Made by a program: the position numbers and the translations under genes
Notes under the pieces: generated by a model
What the model saw: only the letters and a program-made list of their open reading frames with translations
What the model was told of the DNA's origin: nothing
Databases searched by the model: none
In this document: in pieces, positions 46,431 to 55,820 of the stretch
How the letters are laid out: each line of letters opens with the position of its first letter
How positions within the stretch are numbered: position 1 is the first letter of the stretch
From: CAIQPV01 sp963719855
GTDB taxonomy: Bacteria > Pseudomonadota > Gammaproteobacteria > Burkholderiales > Gallionellaceae
Length of the DNA: 64,000 bases
Assembly (NCBI GenBank): GCA_963719855.1
Contig: CAVRDK010000003.1
Span: forward strand, 1 to 64,000
Direction: 5' to 3'

Positions 46431-47837
46431 TCAGTGAGGTTTCTGCCACGCACCGGTTCTTTTCATTTCTCCCCACTGCGCCTCCCTGCCACGTAGCCAG
46501 TGCGCTGTGCCGATCAAGCGCCACCATGAATTTATTTGCCGATAGCCAAGATTCTCAATCAGCACGACCAATAGCAGCAACAGCAGATGTCTTGGGCGTT
46601 GATAAATATGGAAGGTCATTTCTTCCAAAAGTAAACTGCTTACAGAAAGTAAAATGCCAAAGCCAATGGAAACGAATAAGAAAGCCCATAATAATGGAGC
46701 TGAAATAATGCCTAATAAAAAGAAGGCGAGCATAACTAAATATCCCGCCAATTCAATCATTGGCCCCAGCGCTTCAAATATCAACATGAACGGAAAGGCC
46801 AACCAGCCAACCGCTCCGCCCCGATGATGGCAAAGCAGTCCTGAATTCAAGGACAGGCTTTCCAACAATCCGCGCTGCCAACGGACGCGCTGGTTCTTTA
46901 ATGTAGTCAAGTCTTCCGGTGCCTCTGTCCAGCAAATCGGGTCGGGAACAAATACGATGCGGTAAGATTTTTTTGCCAAGCGATAAACCCTGTGGATACG
47001 CACAACCAGCTCCATGTCTTCGCCTATCGTATTGGCACGGTAACCGCCCACTTCAATGACCACGTCTTTTTTAAACAGGCCGAATGCGCCGGAAATAATG
47101 AGCATGGCATTAAGCGGTGACCAGCCCATACGTCCGAACATAAAGGCGCGCAAATACTCGACGATCTGCAACAAGGGCAATAATTTTTTCGGCAAATCAA
47201 CTTTCTGAAGAAAACCATTGCTGACCTGGCAACCATTGGCGATGCGTATGCTGCCCCCCGTAGCCACCACACGTGAGTCCTCCAGAAACGGCTGCACCAC
47301 TTTTTGCAAGCTGTCACGCTGAAGAATGGAGTCTGCATCTACCGCACAGAAGATTGGATAGCGTGCATCATTAATGCCCGCGTTGAGGGAGTCTGCCTTG
47401 CCGCCATTTTCCTTGTCAATCACCCTTAGGTTGTTGTATAGGGCGGAGCGGTATATCCCCCGTATTGGCTTGGTCTTGAGTTGCTGGCGGTAGGCCTCAG
47501 GAAAAAGAACCAGAGAAAATTCACGCTCGAGCACTTTGAGCGTATCGTCTTTCGATCCGTCATTGATAACCACGATTTCGAACTCCTGATAGTTCAGTTG
47601 CAGCATCGAGTGGATTGAAGCGGCGATGCTCGCTTGTTCGTTATAGGCGGGAACCAGCAAGCTGATAGGCGGCTCCAGTCCGGAATAAATCTGCGGCAAG
47701 TTATCGATCATTCGGGTGTGCATTAACTTTGACAGGCTAATAAATGACAGCAAATTGAGTGTCAAATACCCGCAGTTCACCCCGATAAAATAAAACATGA
47801 AAAACCACTGGCTAATTTCAATTAACTGGTGACTCAT
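46431..47837 (-). CDS. Processive family-2 glycosyltransferase (YaiP/PgaC-like)
   Basis: Inner-membrane GT2 of 468 residues. One membrane helix (about 10-33), then a GT-A domain (about 55-290) with LVPAYNEQASI, VVINDGSKDDT, DADS (the metal-binding D-x-D), GEDMELV (the catalytic base) and NQRVRWQRG (QxxRW signature of processive synthases), followed by three or four C-terminal helices. This is the layout of PgaC and cellulose/hyaluronan synthases. The E. coli relative of the set, YaiP, neighbours YaiO, as here. It is the last gene of the cassette and overlaps the HEAT gene stop by 4 nt. Confidence 0.88.
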   Translation of the reverse strand: MSHQLIEISQWFFMFYFIGVNCGYLTLNLLSFISLSKLMHTRMIDNLPQIYSGLEPPISLLVPAYNEQASIAASIHSMLQLNYQEFEIVVINDGSKDDTLKVLEREFSLVLFPEAYRQQLKTKPIRGIYRSALYNNLRVIDKENGGKADSLNAGINDARYPIFCAVDADSILQRDSLQKVVQPFLEDSRVVATGGSIRIANGCQVSNGFLQKVDLPKKLLPLLQIVEYLRAFMFGRMGWSPLNAMLIISGAFGLFKKDVVIEVGGYRANTIGEDMELVVRIHRVYRLAKKSYRIVFVPDPICWTEAPEDLTTLKNQRVRWQRGLLESLSLNSGLLCHHRGGAVGWLAFPFMLIFEALGPMIELAGYLVMLAFFLLGIISAPLLWAFLFVSIGFGILLSVSSLLLEEMTFHIYQRPRHLLLLLLVVLIENLGYRQINSWWRLIGTAHWLRGREAQWGEMKRTGAWQKPH

Positions 47838-48976
47838 GACATGCGCTCCGAGACAACATGACCAAGCATGTCAATAGCAAATCTATCATCCAAATGCTTT
47901 TTTATCTCTTCCATGTCGCCAGTGGTAACGAACGGCAATTTACCTATTGCCTGTGCCGCACGGTAACGAACCCACCATTGTGGATCGGAAAGAAGATGGA
48001 TCAGCGAGTCCAAATCCTTTTCTTCGCCAATATCGCCCAACGCTGAAACCGCATTTACGCGTACCCGCCAATTCTGATGATTAATAAACTTACGGATCTT
48101 GACCAGATCCTCCGGGCTGCGCATCACTTTCAAACAGGCTGCCAGCACTTCGGTATCTTCAGTCCTATCCATGATCATGCGCAATGATAAATGGACAACT
48201 GATGGGTGTGCCGCAACCGTAAGCGAAATCAGCCGGATCATATGTTGAGGAGTAGCTTCTTCCAGAAAAGCATGTCGCAGCATGCCGGAAAGGACAGGGG
48301 AAACAAAATCCGGATCGGCTTCTTTAAGAATATTGGCGATGGAGGCGGTGGGCAAATCGCTGCGCTGCACGATGACCGGCATCAACTCGATAAGCATGTT
48401 CTGATCAATTCGCAGCAAGGCACGCGCTGCATGAAAACAGGCTATGGGTTGATTGCTGGTCAACAATTTTTTAAGTGCTGCCGTATCCGATTTTTCTCCC
48501 AAATAACCGAGACTCACAATGGCAAGCAGTTTTTCGGCATTGCTGCCATCTCGCAGCATTTGGCGAATAGCGTGATCCATTCCTGTTATTCGCGCCAAAA
48601 TATTAAGTCGCTCCCTGGTTTCGCCACGTACTGAATTCTGCAAGTAATTCCAGTAGGAGAGAAAGGAAATAATATCTTTTTTGGCAATGGCAGGTAATCG
48701 CCAGACTACAGGCAATTGCCCTGAATCGATGGGGGGAAGTGCGCTTTCATTCAACAAGCTGCGCCAGATTGACAGGAATTCATTTTTGCGCCGCTCATTG
48801 CGCAAGTACATAGCCCGCAATATGGCGATCCGCAAGATGAGCAATAGGGTTAATACTACCGCACCAAGGCCGCTCAAGATCGCGAAGCGAATAATGGGAT
48901 CAGAATTGACGACGAAGTCCAAGCTGGAATGTATTTCTCGTGTAAAAACTACCTTGCTTGTTTGTGGCAACCTCAT
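47834..48976 (-). CDS. Membrane-anchored HEAT-repeat protein
   Basis: About 380 residues, start uncertain. One membrane helix (FAILSGLGAVVLTLLLILRIAIL) is followed by a cytoplasmic or periplasmic helical solenoid of HEAT repeats: AEKLLAIVSLGYLGEKSDTAAL, IRKFINHQNWRVRVNAVSALGD, SLIHLLSDPQWWVRYRAAQAIG. The gene overlaps the 3' end of the YaiO-like gene, by 77 nt from ATG 48976 or by about 23 nt from a possible TTG near 48922. Its overlap with both neighbours suggests that the products act together as a scaffold for the synthase and barrel. Such proteins sit next to GT2 and YaiO genes in other genomes, but I cannot verify it here. Confidence 0.78.
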   Translation of the reverse strand: MRLPQTSKVVFTREIHSSLDFVVNSDPIIRFAILSGLGAVVLTLLLILRIAILRAMYLRNERRKNEFLSIWRSLLNESALPPIDSGQLPVVWRLPAIAKKDIISFLSYWNYLQNSVRGETRERLNILARITGMDHAIRQMLRDGSNAEKLLAIVSLGYLGEKSDTAALKKLLTSNQPIACFHAARALLRIDQNMLIELMPVIVQRSDLPTASIANILKEADPDFVSPVLSGMLRHAFLEEATPQHMIRLISLTVAAHPSVVHLSLRMIMDRTEDTEVLAACLKVMRSPEDLVKIRKFINHQNWRVRVNAVSALGDIGEEKDLDSLIHLLSDPQWWVRYRAAQAIGKLPFVTTGDMEEIKKHLDDRFAIDMLGHVVSERMS

Positions 48977-49682
48977 ATGAAGCCGCCCAGTCACGGCTAA
49001 ACCAGTGTCGTCCGTTCAGCCCTATGTATTGCACAGGAGTAATCAATATGCCACGCGTCAAGCCCAGATTGTCAATTTCCGAACCGTGGGAAAAACCAAC
49101 CCCAATCGAGCTGCGCTCATCATAATACTTCGACAGCTGAATTCGTCCACTTGACACTGCCCCTGTGCCCGCCAGGGTGCTAACCGACTGAGTGTAGGCT
49201 GCGCGATAATTTGACCAATATCTTTCCCCGGTAACGAGCAGGGTGTTGGTCAACGCACTGCTGTATTCCGTGTGGCGCGCACCTAGTTGTACATCCCAAC
49301 CACTATCCAAGGCATATTGAATTTGACTCAGCGCAGACGTCTTCGCGAGGACATTATGGGTAGGGCTTGCATTGCCTTCTACCAAAAGCGTCCAACGACT
49401 GGCCAGCGGGTAATAAACGCCAGCCAGCAGTTGGGTATCATTCAAATTAAAACGTTCCGTTTCAAGCAATGAGCCATAGACAGACTCGCGTTCTCCCAGT
49501 TTCTTTTCACCCTCAATGTAATCGCTACGCCAGTCAGCATAGCCATTATTTAGCGACTCATATGATGAGCCAACCTCGATTTGGACGGGCTCACCAGTTT
49601 TAGTGTCTACATCACCCTGAGCATGGATTGTGGTTGCTAATGCACTTAGCGAAATCAGTAACGCAGCCATCCAATATCTCAT
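48900..49682 (-). CDS. YaiO-like outer-membrane beta-barrel protein
   Basis: 260 residues from ATG 49682. Signal peptide RYWMAALLISLSALATTIHAQG. The mature part has alternating amphipathic strands (YGSLLETERFNLNDTQLLAG, WTLLVEGNASP, WDVQLGARHTEYS, YRAAYTQSV, SIGVGFSHGSE) and ends LGLRRQF with a terminal phenylalanine, the usual signal for barrel assembly by BAM. It resembles YaiO. It likely provides an export pore or envelope anchor for a polysaccharide made by the GT2 partner. Confidence 0.8.
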   Translation of the reverse strand: MRYWMAALLISLSALATTIHAQGDVDTKTGEPVQIEVGSSYESLNNGYADWRSDYIEGEKKLGERESVYGSLLETERFNLNDTQLLAGVYYPLASRWTLLVEGNASPTHNVLAKTSALSQIQYALDSGWDVQLGARHTEYSSALTNTLLVTGERYWSNYRAAYTQSVSTLAGTGAVSSGRIQLSKYYDERSSIGVGFSHGSEIDNLGLTRGILITPVQYIGLNGRHWFSRDWAASYEVATNKQGSFYTRNTFQLGLRRQF

Positions 49683-49764
49683 AGCTTCACCTTGCGCCCA
49701 CAAAATTCCGGGTCGCGTGTATAAACAGTTGCGCTCCATTGGTAACAATCAGAAACTTGCAAGG

Positions 49765-50187
49765 TCATTCTTCAATCATCCTTCTTTGCCTTTGTTTCTG
49801 ACTGATGAGCAATAGCTGTCGCACTCTTGCCATTAATTCGCCAGGTTGAAACGGTTTGACCACATAGTCATTAGCACCAGCGTTCAGCGCACGAACAATA
49901 CCGCTTTCATGTGATTTTGACGTCAGCATTATTACTGGAAGCTCTTCCCACCCTGGCTGAGTGCGAATTTTGTTAAGCAGGCTAAAACCATCCTGGTATG
50001 GAAGCATCATGTCCAACAAAATCAGGGAGGGCGGTGCATTTTGCTCGATCATTTGCGCGGCGACCTGTCCGTCAGCAGCGTGTTCCGTTATAAAACCCTC
50101 ACGCTGGAACAAAAAAACAAGGAGTTGTGAGATATGCTCATCATCCTCAACGATCATTATCTTGCTACGCTGACTTTTTTGATTCAT
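49765..50187 (-). CDS. Single-domain receiver (CheY-like) response regulator
   Basis: 140 residues with only a receiver domain and a short basic tail (QKQRQRRMIEE). Acidic pair D15-D16 (MIVEDDEH), phosphoacceptor D59 (LILLDMMLPYQDGFSL), T89 in MLTSKSH and K111 (VVKPF) are all present. It is the first gene of the cassette, so phosphorylation could gate the export machinery by protein-protein contact. No kinase gene is adjacent. A TATAAT (complement of 50240-50245) lies upstream. Confidence 0.88.
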   Translation of the reverse strand: MNQKSQRSKIMIVEDDEHISQLLVFLFQREGFITEHAADGQVAAQMIEQNAPPSLILLDMMLPYQDGFSLLNKIRTQPGWEELPVIMLTSKSHESGIVRALNAGANDYVVKPFQPGELMARVRQLLLISQKQRQRRMIEE

Positions 50188-50766
50188 GCTGGCACTGTCG
50201 CTTGTTTACGCTTGCACTTAACAGTGCTGATTTGCCGCTATTATAGCGACAAACTTTATAGGTTGCTGCACGCCATGAGTGTTTCCTCCGATATGACAGT
50301 ATTTTTGTAAATCATTTTATTCAACCGCAGAAATTTCCAGCCTCACAGTTTTCCCTGGTCTGTGCATAAAATGCGCCTTGTACGTAGCACCTGCATAACT
50401 GTATGTCACAGCATATCCATCTTGCATGTTCTCAGTGACATCTTGGCCATTACCTGCCAGTCAAGCTCGTTCTCCAATTTGCCATTCTGTTGTTTGCTAT
50501 CAATTTCCTTTCAGCCGTTAACTCGGTATGATCTTCCTGTAAACCTTCATACCAACCCCACCATAACTTTACGCACAAATATATAAGGAAGACAGATGCA
50601 GCCGCCTTGTCCTTAACCATGTGCGTCGAAACGTCCATGGCACAGACCGCTTCAACACCGCCGGCAATTGTGAAGGTTGACGCTACATCCACGGAAGCCA
50701 ATACCCTGACCGACAGTGTGCCGCAACCAAAAATTAAGATATAGTTGAGTTCCGTAATACACCGCA
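50188..50766. other. 579-nt gap between the receiver gene and the FNR-like gene
   Basis: Divergent promoter region with a minus-strand -10 TATAAT at 50240-50245 for the cassette. On the plus strand a short open frame, ATG 50620 to TAG 50744 (41 codons, MCVETSMAQTASTPPAIVK.. in part), has no similarity I recognise; a TAAGGAAG site at 50585 precedes a 6-codon frame instead. It could be a gene remnant. Otherwise nothing is seen. Confidence 0.35.
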
Positions 50767-51489
50767 ATGCCGATGAAACTCAAGAACGCCACAAATCATG
50801 GTTCCAGCAATTGCTCCGCCTGTTCATTGCGCGACGACATGGTTTGTGCGGATATTTCGAGAGCCGACGTAATCGGCTTCCATACCCAAGCCACCGATTA
50901 CATCTTCCCTCGCGGCACGGTGCTGCAAGCTGTGGAGGCCCCGATCACTGCCGTGTATTGCATTCGCAGGGGGGCCGTAAAAATGGTCAAGTACGACGTG
51001 AACGGCGGCCAGCGCATTGTCCGTGTGTTGAAGAGGGGGGATATAGCAGCCATCGACTGGGCATTTGCTGGCAAGTCGGAACATACCGCCATCGCCATCA
51101 ATGAAGTTCATGCATGCCGGATTCCAATTAAGTTCTTTCTTGACTTCATTTCCTGCCACACAGACTTGCAGAATCGCTTGCTGTATAAATTCCGTGACGC
51201 ATTGCATGAAGCCGAGCTATGGCTCTCGCAACTGGTGGGCGGGACGGTTCCGGCCCGCGTCCGAATGGCCCGCATCCTGCTTCGTTTGCGCGAGGGAGAT
51301 GACGAGCACATTCATCGTCTAAGCAACGTGGACATGGCCTCGATTCTCGGCATTACCGAGGAGACAGTGAGCAGGGTGCTCTCCGAACTCCAGCGGCAGG
51401 GAATACTGATGCGGGAGGGGGGATCGTGTGTAGCAGGATGCCTCCGAGCTGACATTCCAGCACTAAAGATTATCGCCACTGATGTTTGA
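50767..51489 (+). CDS. FNR/CRP-family transcriptional regulator with Fe-S-type cysteines
   Basis: 240 residues. N-terminal cysteines C16-x2-C19-x7-C27 (CSACSLRDDMVC) and a cysteine C117 in HACRIPIKFFLDF, which aligns with C122 of E. coli FNR; this set could carry a [4Fe-4S] oxygen sensor, though the third spacing is longer than in FNR. A cNMP-like beta-roll follows (about 45-135), then a winged helix with ETVSRVLSELQRQG, keeping the E-S-R contact residues of FNR for TTGAT half-sites. It is 66 nt upstream of the haem/GGDEF/EAL gene. Confidence 0.88.
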   Translation: MPMKLKNATNHGSSNCSACSLRDDMVCADISRADVIGFHTQATDYIFPRGTVLQAVEAPITAVYCIRRGAVKMVKYDVNGGQRIVRVLKRGDIAAIDWAFAGKSEHTAIAINEVHACRIPIKFFLDFISCHTDLQNRLLYKFRDALHEAELWLSQLVGGTVPARVRMARILLRLREGDDEHIHRLSNVDMASILGITEETVSRVLSELQRQGILMREGGSCVAGCLRADIPALKIIATDV

Positions 51490-51555
51490 ACCGGCTACTC
51501 TCTGTCGCCAGAAACGCGGATTCCCTGTCTATTGCCGTGGGATGAGAGAGTAATT

Positions 51556-54336
51556 ATGCGTCTCAAAATCACTCTCCTTGCAATCCTTGTCTGGTCGATT
51601 GGCGTTGCCATGTCACTCTGGACGCAGCAAACCATGCTTCGGCGAACAGCGGTGGAACTGGCGCGCAATGATGCGATTTCCAACTTGCGCAAAGATATGG
51701 CAATTCGCAAATGGGCTGCGTCGATGGGGGGCGTCTTTGTTGACGACAGCAAAGTAAAGGATTCACCCACCCTCGCCGAACAGGAGAGGGTTGTCGCCGA
51801 AAGGAACACTGGTCAGCAAATCAGGCTGGTTTCCCTGACTCCTATCCATATACTACTCGGCATTCAGGAAATGCACGAGAAGGAATACGGCATCAAGGAG
51901 CGCTTGACCTCACTCCAGTTGCGCAACCTCAATAATGCCCCCGACGATTGGGAGCAGAAGGCTCTCAAGGAGTTACGAGAGGGTGCCAAGATGGTGTCGG
52001 ATGTTACGACAGAAAAAGGAGGGCACGGCTTTTTGCGTTTGATGCTGCCCCTGCAAATGGACAAAGAATGTCTTGAGTGTCACCGCGACACGCTGATACC
52101 CGTCGGCGGGCTACGCGGAGGCGCGGACATAACCATTGATCTCGAAAAATACCGCAATGCTCAGGAACCGGCCTGGCGTACCATTCAATATGGACACCTG
52201 GCAATTTGGCTGATGGGTATCGCCTCGATTTTGACCACTTTTGTCATCGCTCGCAGACGCGCCATCGAACACGAACGCGCCGATAAAAAACTCCACCTCG
52301 CCGCCAGCGTGTTCACCCATGCCCTCGAAGGCATTATGATCACCGCCGCTGACGGCACGATCATTGATGTCAATGACGCCTTCACCCGCATCACCAGTTA
52401 CAGCCGTGACGAAGTATTGGGCCGCAACCCGCGCCTGCTCAACTCCGGTCGTCAGGAAAAAGAGTTCTACGCCGCCATGTGGCGCGATCTACTCGACAAA
52501 GGCTTCTGGTATGGCGAAGTCTGGAACCGGCGCAAGAACGGCGAGGTGTATGCAGAGATGCTCACCATCAGCGCGGTACGCGATGCTGAAGGCATCACCC
52601 AGCAGTACGTGTCGCTGTTCTCAGACATCACCCCATTCAAGGAGCACCAGAGGCAACTCGAACACATCGCCCACTACGATGTGCTGACCTCTCTGCCCAA
52701 CCGCACGCTGCTGTCTGACCGCATGCACCAAGTCATGGCTCTGGCCCTGAGGCACTCGCGACTTCTGGCGGTGATCTATCTCGATCTCGATGGCTTCAAA
52801 GCCATCAACGACCTCCACGGGCATGAAGCAGGTGACCAGATGCTTATTGCCTTGGCCACGCGTATGAAGCAAGCCCTGCGCGAAGGCGACACTCTCGCCC
52901 GCCTTGGCGGGGATGAGTTCGTCGCCGTGCTACTCGACTTGGACGACATCGAAGCCAGCGTGCCGCTGCTCGCCCGCCTGCTCTCCGCCGCTGCCCAGCC
53001 AGTGCATGTCGGCGACCTTATGCTCCAGGTTTCTGCCAGTGTTGGCGTCACCTTCTACCCGCAGGCTGAAGACGTGGATGCGGATCAACTGCTACGCCAA
53101 GCCGACCAAGCCATGTATCAGGCCAAGCTGGCCGGCAAGAACCGCTATCACGTTTTTGACGCAGAGCAGGACAACAGCATCCGCTGCCGTCATGAAAGCC
53201 TGGAACGTATTCGACTGGCCCTGTCTGAGCGGGAGTTTGTGCTCTATTACCAGCCCAAGGTGAACATGCGTACGGGAACAGTCATCGGTGCCGAGGCCCT
53301 GATTCGCTGGCAACACCCGGAACAAGGCTTGCTGCCGCCGACGATGTTCCTGCAAGTGATCGAGAACCATCAGCTGGCGGTAGAGATCGGCGAGTGGGTG
53401 ACCGACACCGTGCTGACCCAGATGGCGCTCTGGCGCGAGGCCGGGCTGGATATCCCGGTCAGCGTCAATGTCGGTGCCTATCAGTTACAGCAGGCGGATT
53501 TCGTCGATCGTCTGCGTGAGATTCTGGCGATGCATCCAGATGTCAGGCCGGGCGACCTCGAAATGGAGGTTCTGGAAACCAGCGCGCTGGATGATCTGGC
53601 CCGAGTATCTCAGGTTATCGTGGGCTGCCGGGAGATCGGGGTAATGTTTGCCCTGGATGACTTTGGCACAGGCTATTCTTCGCTTTCCTACCTGAAAAGC
53701 CTGCCTGTCACCCTGCTCAAGATTGACCAAAGCTTCGTGCGCGACATGCTTGGCGACCCGGATGACCTGGCTATTCTGAATGGCGTGATCGGTCTGGCTG
53801 CCGCCTTCCGCCGAGAGGTCATCGCCGAAGGCGTGGAAACCATAGAGCACGGTACGATGCTGCTTCAACTCGGCTGCGAACTGGCCCAAGGCTACGGAAT
53901 CGCGCGCCCCATGCCGGCACGAGAAATGCCCGGCTGGTCGGCTACCTGGAGGCCCGATCCTGCCTGGGTCGACCTGCCTTCGATGAGCCGCGACGATTTA
54001 CCGCTGCTCTTTGCCAGCGTCGAGCACCGCGCCTGGATCGCTGCCATAGAAAACCGCCTAAGGGGAGAGATTGAAACCCCACCTCCTCTGGATCACCACC
54101 AGTGCCGCTTCGGCAAGTGGCTGGATGGCGTGGGTCTGGCCCGCCATGGTGCGTACCCGGCCTTCCATGCCATCGATCTGTTGCACCAGCAGGTGCATGC
54201 GCTGGCGGTCGATCTGCTGAAGCTTCAGGCCCATGACCGGAGTCCTGAGGCACTGGTGAGGCTTGGCGAGCTCCATGGGCTGCGTGACGCCTTGCTTGGA
54301 CAGTTGAGTAAGCTGGTGCAGGAAAGCCGACAGTAG
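51556..54336 (+). CDS. Haem-c (DUF3365)-PAS-GGDEF-EAL-CZB membrane signalling protein
   Basis: 926 residues from ATG 51556. In order: membrane helix (about 4-22), periplasmic DUF3365/Tll0287-like domain with a CLECH haem-c motif at 172-176, second membrane helix (about 218-238), PAS (about 255-370), GGDEF (about 380-540; ARLGGDEF intact, upstream REGD inhibitory site), EAL (about 550-790; EALIRW and DDFGTGYSSLSYLK intact) and a C-terminal CZB zinc-binding domain (about 825-926; LDHHQCRFGKWLDG and later histidines). Haem attachment needs a c-type maturation system, not visible here. Such a protein could link periplasmic redox or ligand state and zinc or hypochlorite to c-di-GMP level. Confidence 0.9.
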   Translation: MRLKITLLAILVWSIGVAMSLWTQQTMLRRTAVELARNDAISNLRKDMAIRKWAASMGGVFVDDSKVKDSPTLAEQERVVAERNTGQQIRLVSLTPIHILLGIQEMHEKEYGIKERLTSLQLRNLNNAPDDWEQKALKELREGAKMVSDVTTEKGGHGFLRLMLPLQMDKECLECHRDTLIPVGGLRGGADITIDLEKYRNAQEPAWRTIQYGHLAIWLMGIASILTTFVIARRRAIEHERADKKLHLAASVFTHALEGIMITAADGTIIDVNDAFTRITSYSRDEVLGRNPRLLNSGRQEKEFYAAMWRDLLDKGFWYGEVWNRRKNGEVYAEMLTISAVRDAEGITQQYVSLFSDITPFKEHQRQLEHIAHYDVLTSLPNRTLLSDRMHQVMALALRHSRLLAVIYLDLDGFKAINDLHGHEAGDQMLIALATRMKQALREGDTLARLGGDEFVAVLLDLDDIEASVPLLARLLSAAAQPVHVGDLMLQVSASVGVTFYPQAEDVDADQLLRQADQAMYQAKLAGKNRYHVFDAEQDNSIRCRHESLERIRLALSEREFVLYYQPKVNMRTGTVIGAEALIRWQHPEQGLLPPTMFLQVIENHQLAVEIGEWVTDTVLTQMALWREAGLDIPVSVNVGAYQLQQADFVDRLREILAMHPDVRPGDLEMEVLETSALDDLARVSQVIVGCREIGVMFALDDFGTGYSSLSYLKSLPVTLLKIDQSFVRDMLGDPDDLAILNGVIGLAAAFRREVIAEGVETIEHGTMLLQLGCELAQGYGIARPMPAREMPGWSATWRPDPAWVDLPSMSRDDLPLLFASVEHRAWIAAIENRLRGEIETPPPLDHHQCRFGKWLDGVGLARHGAYPAFHAIDLLHQQVHALAVDLLKLQAHDRSPEALVRLGELHGLRDALLGQLSKLVQESRQ

Positions 54337-54514
54337 GCAATGATTTGGCGGGAACAGATTGTGAAAGAAAGTCCCCGAAAAGCCCCCTTCGAAAGAAAAA
54401 TTGGTTAGGCCATTTTCAACCTAACTAATTAATTTATTGGCACACCAATATCAGATTGGAACCGTGATTATTCAGTTGCCAGATTTGTCCGAACCATCCA
54501 TCAATGATGGCGCA

Positions 54515-55543
54515 TCAAGCCGGAATCGCATAAGGCAACGACTGGAATTGCAGCGTCTCCCCCTGCAACGAGCCGAGATGCACGGATTGTGCATCGTAAC
54601 TGCTGATCTGCATCACGGCCAGCAGGTCGCAGCCGCCGCCCGGCGCGGGCGCGGCGTTGGCCACCATGCCGCAGGTTTGTCCTTCCACCTCCGCGCTAAA
54701 CAGTTGGTCCCCCGCTTGTGCGTTGCCCTCGATGTGCGCGAGATACATGCGGCGTTTTGACTTGCCGAGGTATTGCATGCGCGCCACGATTTCCTGTCCG
54801 GGGTAGCAGCCTTTCTTGAAGTTCACTCCGCCTATCAGTTCGAGATTCGCCATCTGCGGCACGAACTGTTCTTGCGTAGCCGGAAGGATGACCGGAATGC
54901 CGCTGCGAATATTGAGCCAGTCCCAACAGCTTGATCCAACAGCGCGCGCGTTGCTGACCAGGTTTTGCCATAAGGCGGGCGCGTGCTGCGGCGTGGTGTT
55001 GATCTGGTAGCGTTGTTCGCCGATACGGATGACGCTGGCGTTGTCGTGTTGCTCGACGGCGAGGGGGTTTTGCGGGATCGAGCCGAAGTGTTGTTGCAGC
55101 AACGCGGTTGCCCCTTCGCCGGATAGGCCCAAGCAAATAACCCCGTCGCTAACCTCCTCGATTTTGACTTTGGAACGCAGCACGTACATGGACAAACGCT
55201 TGAGGATGGCGGCGCACAAACTGCGCGGCAGATGCAGAAAATAATCTGTGTCTGCCTGCCAGATCAGGAAAGTCGCCAGCATCCGTCCCTTGGGTGTGCT
55301 CAGGCTACTGAGTTGCGCTTGTTGAGCGCCGACCTCGCGCACGTCGCTGCTGCACATGTTTTGCAGGAAACTTTGCGCGTCTTCTCCCGATACCTTGAGG
55401 ATGCCGAACTGACCCAGGTCGCACAGCACCGTGCCGTTTTGTGCAGCAGTGAGTTCGTCTTGTGCGTTGCCGAAATGCAGCACCACGCCATCTGATAAAT
55501 GCGCGTGCTGCCGCTGCAAAAATGTCTGCCAATCAGGGTTCAT
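54515..55543 (-). CDS. ygfZ: tRNA-modifying / Fe-S repair protein YgfZ
   Basis: Folate-dependent protein needed for some Fe-S enzymes and for tRNA thiolation by MiaB. 342 residues, related to the aminomethyltransferase GcvT. The signature KKGCYPGQEIVARMQYLGKSKRR contains the conserved K-G-C-Y-x-G-Q-E motif with its cysteine. Single-gene leftward unit. Confidence 0.94.
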   Translation of the reverse strand: MNPDWQTFLQRQHAHLSDGVVLHFGNAQDELTAAQNGTVLCDLGQFGILKVSGEDAQSFLQNMCSSDVREVGAQQAQLSSLSTPKGRMLATFLIWQADTDYFLHLPRSLCAAILKRLSMYVLRSKVKIEEVSDGVICLGLSGEGATALLQQHFGSIPQNPLAVEQHDNASVIRIGEQRYQINTTPQHAPALWQNLVSNARAVGSSCWDWLNIRSGIPVILPATQEQFVPQMANLELIGGVNFKKGCYPGQEIVARMQYLGKSKRRMYLAHIEGNAQAGDQLFSAEVEGQTCGMVANAAPAPGGGCDLLAVMQISSYDAQSVHLGSLQGETLQFQSLPYAIPA

Positions 55544-55642
55544 ATAATTCCAATTTTCAATAGAAACGCCACGTGTTAAACCTTCCCCTTGAAAAAATTG
55601 GGGAAACTAGCAGATCGTTCCACCAAAACAATTACAAATAAA

Positions 55643-55738
55643 CCGTTCGGCCTCAGCCCTTCGATAAACTCAGGAGAGCCTTGTCGAAGACTTGTATTAG
55701 CGGGCAAAAAATGGTTCGACAAGCTCACCACGAACGGT
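55643..55738. repeat. Inverted REP-like pair TTCG...CGAACGG
   Basis: CCGTTCGGCCTCAGCCCTTCG and TTCGACAAGCTCACCACGAACGG are inverted halves of the widespread REP type found in many proteobacteria. It is the only copy in the window and lies between ygfZ and the small gene at 55821. Confidence 0.7.
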
Positions 55739-55820
55739 AGCAGTTTTGCTGGAACGCACTACTAGTTGGCGATTTTAATGCAAATTGGAAAAAGAAGTCG
55801 GCACGCGTGTGCGTGCCGGA

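Noticed and set aside
50450..50767. 105-codon minus frame upstream of the FNR-like gene
   Set aside because: No ribosome site and no recognisable fold; it covers the probable promoter region.
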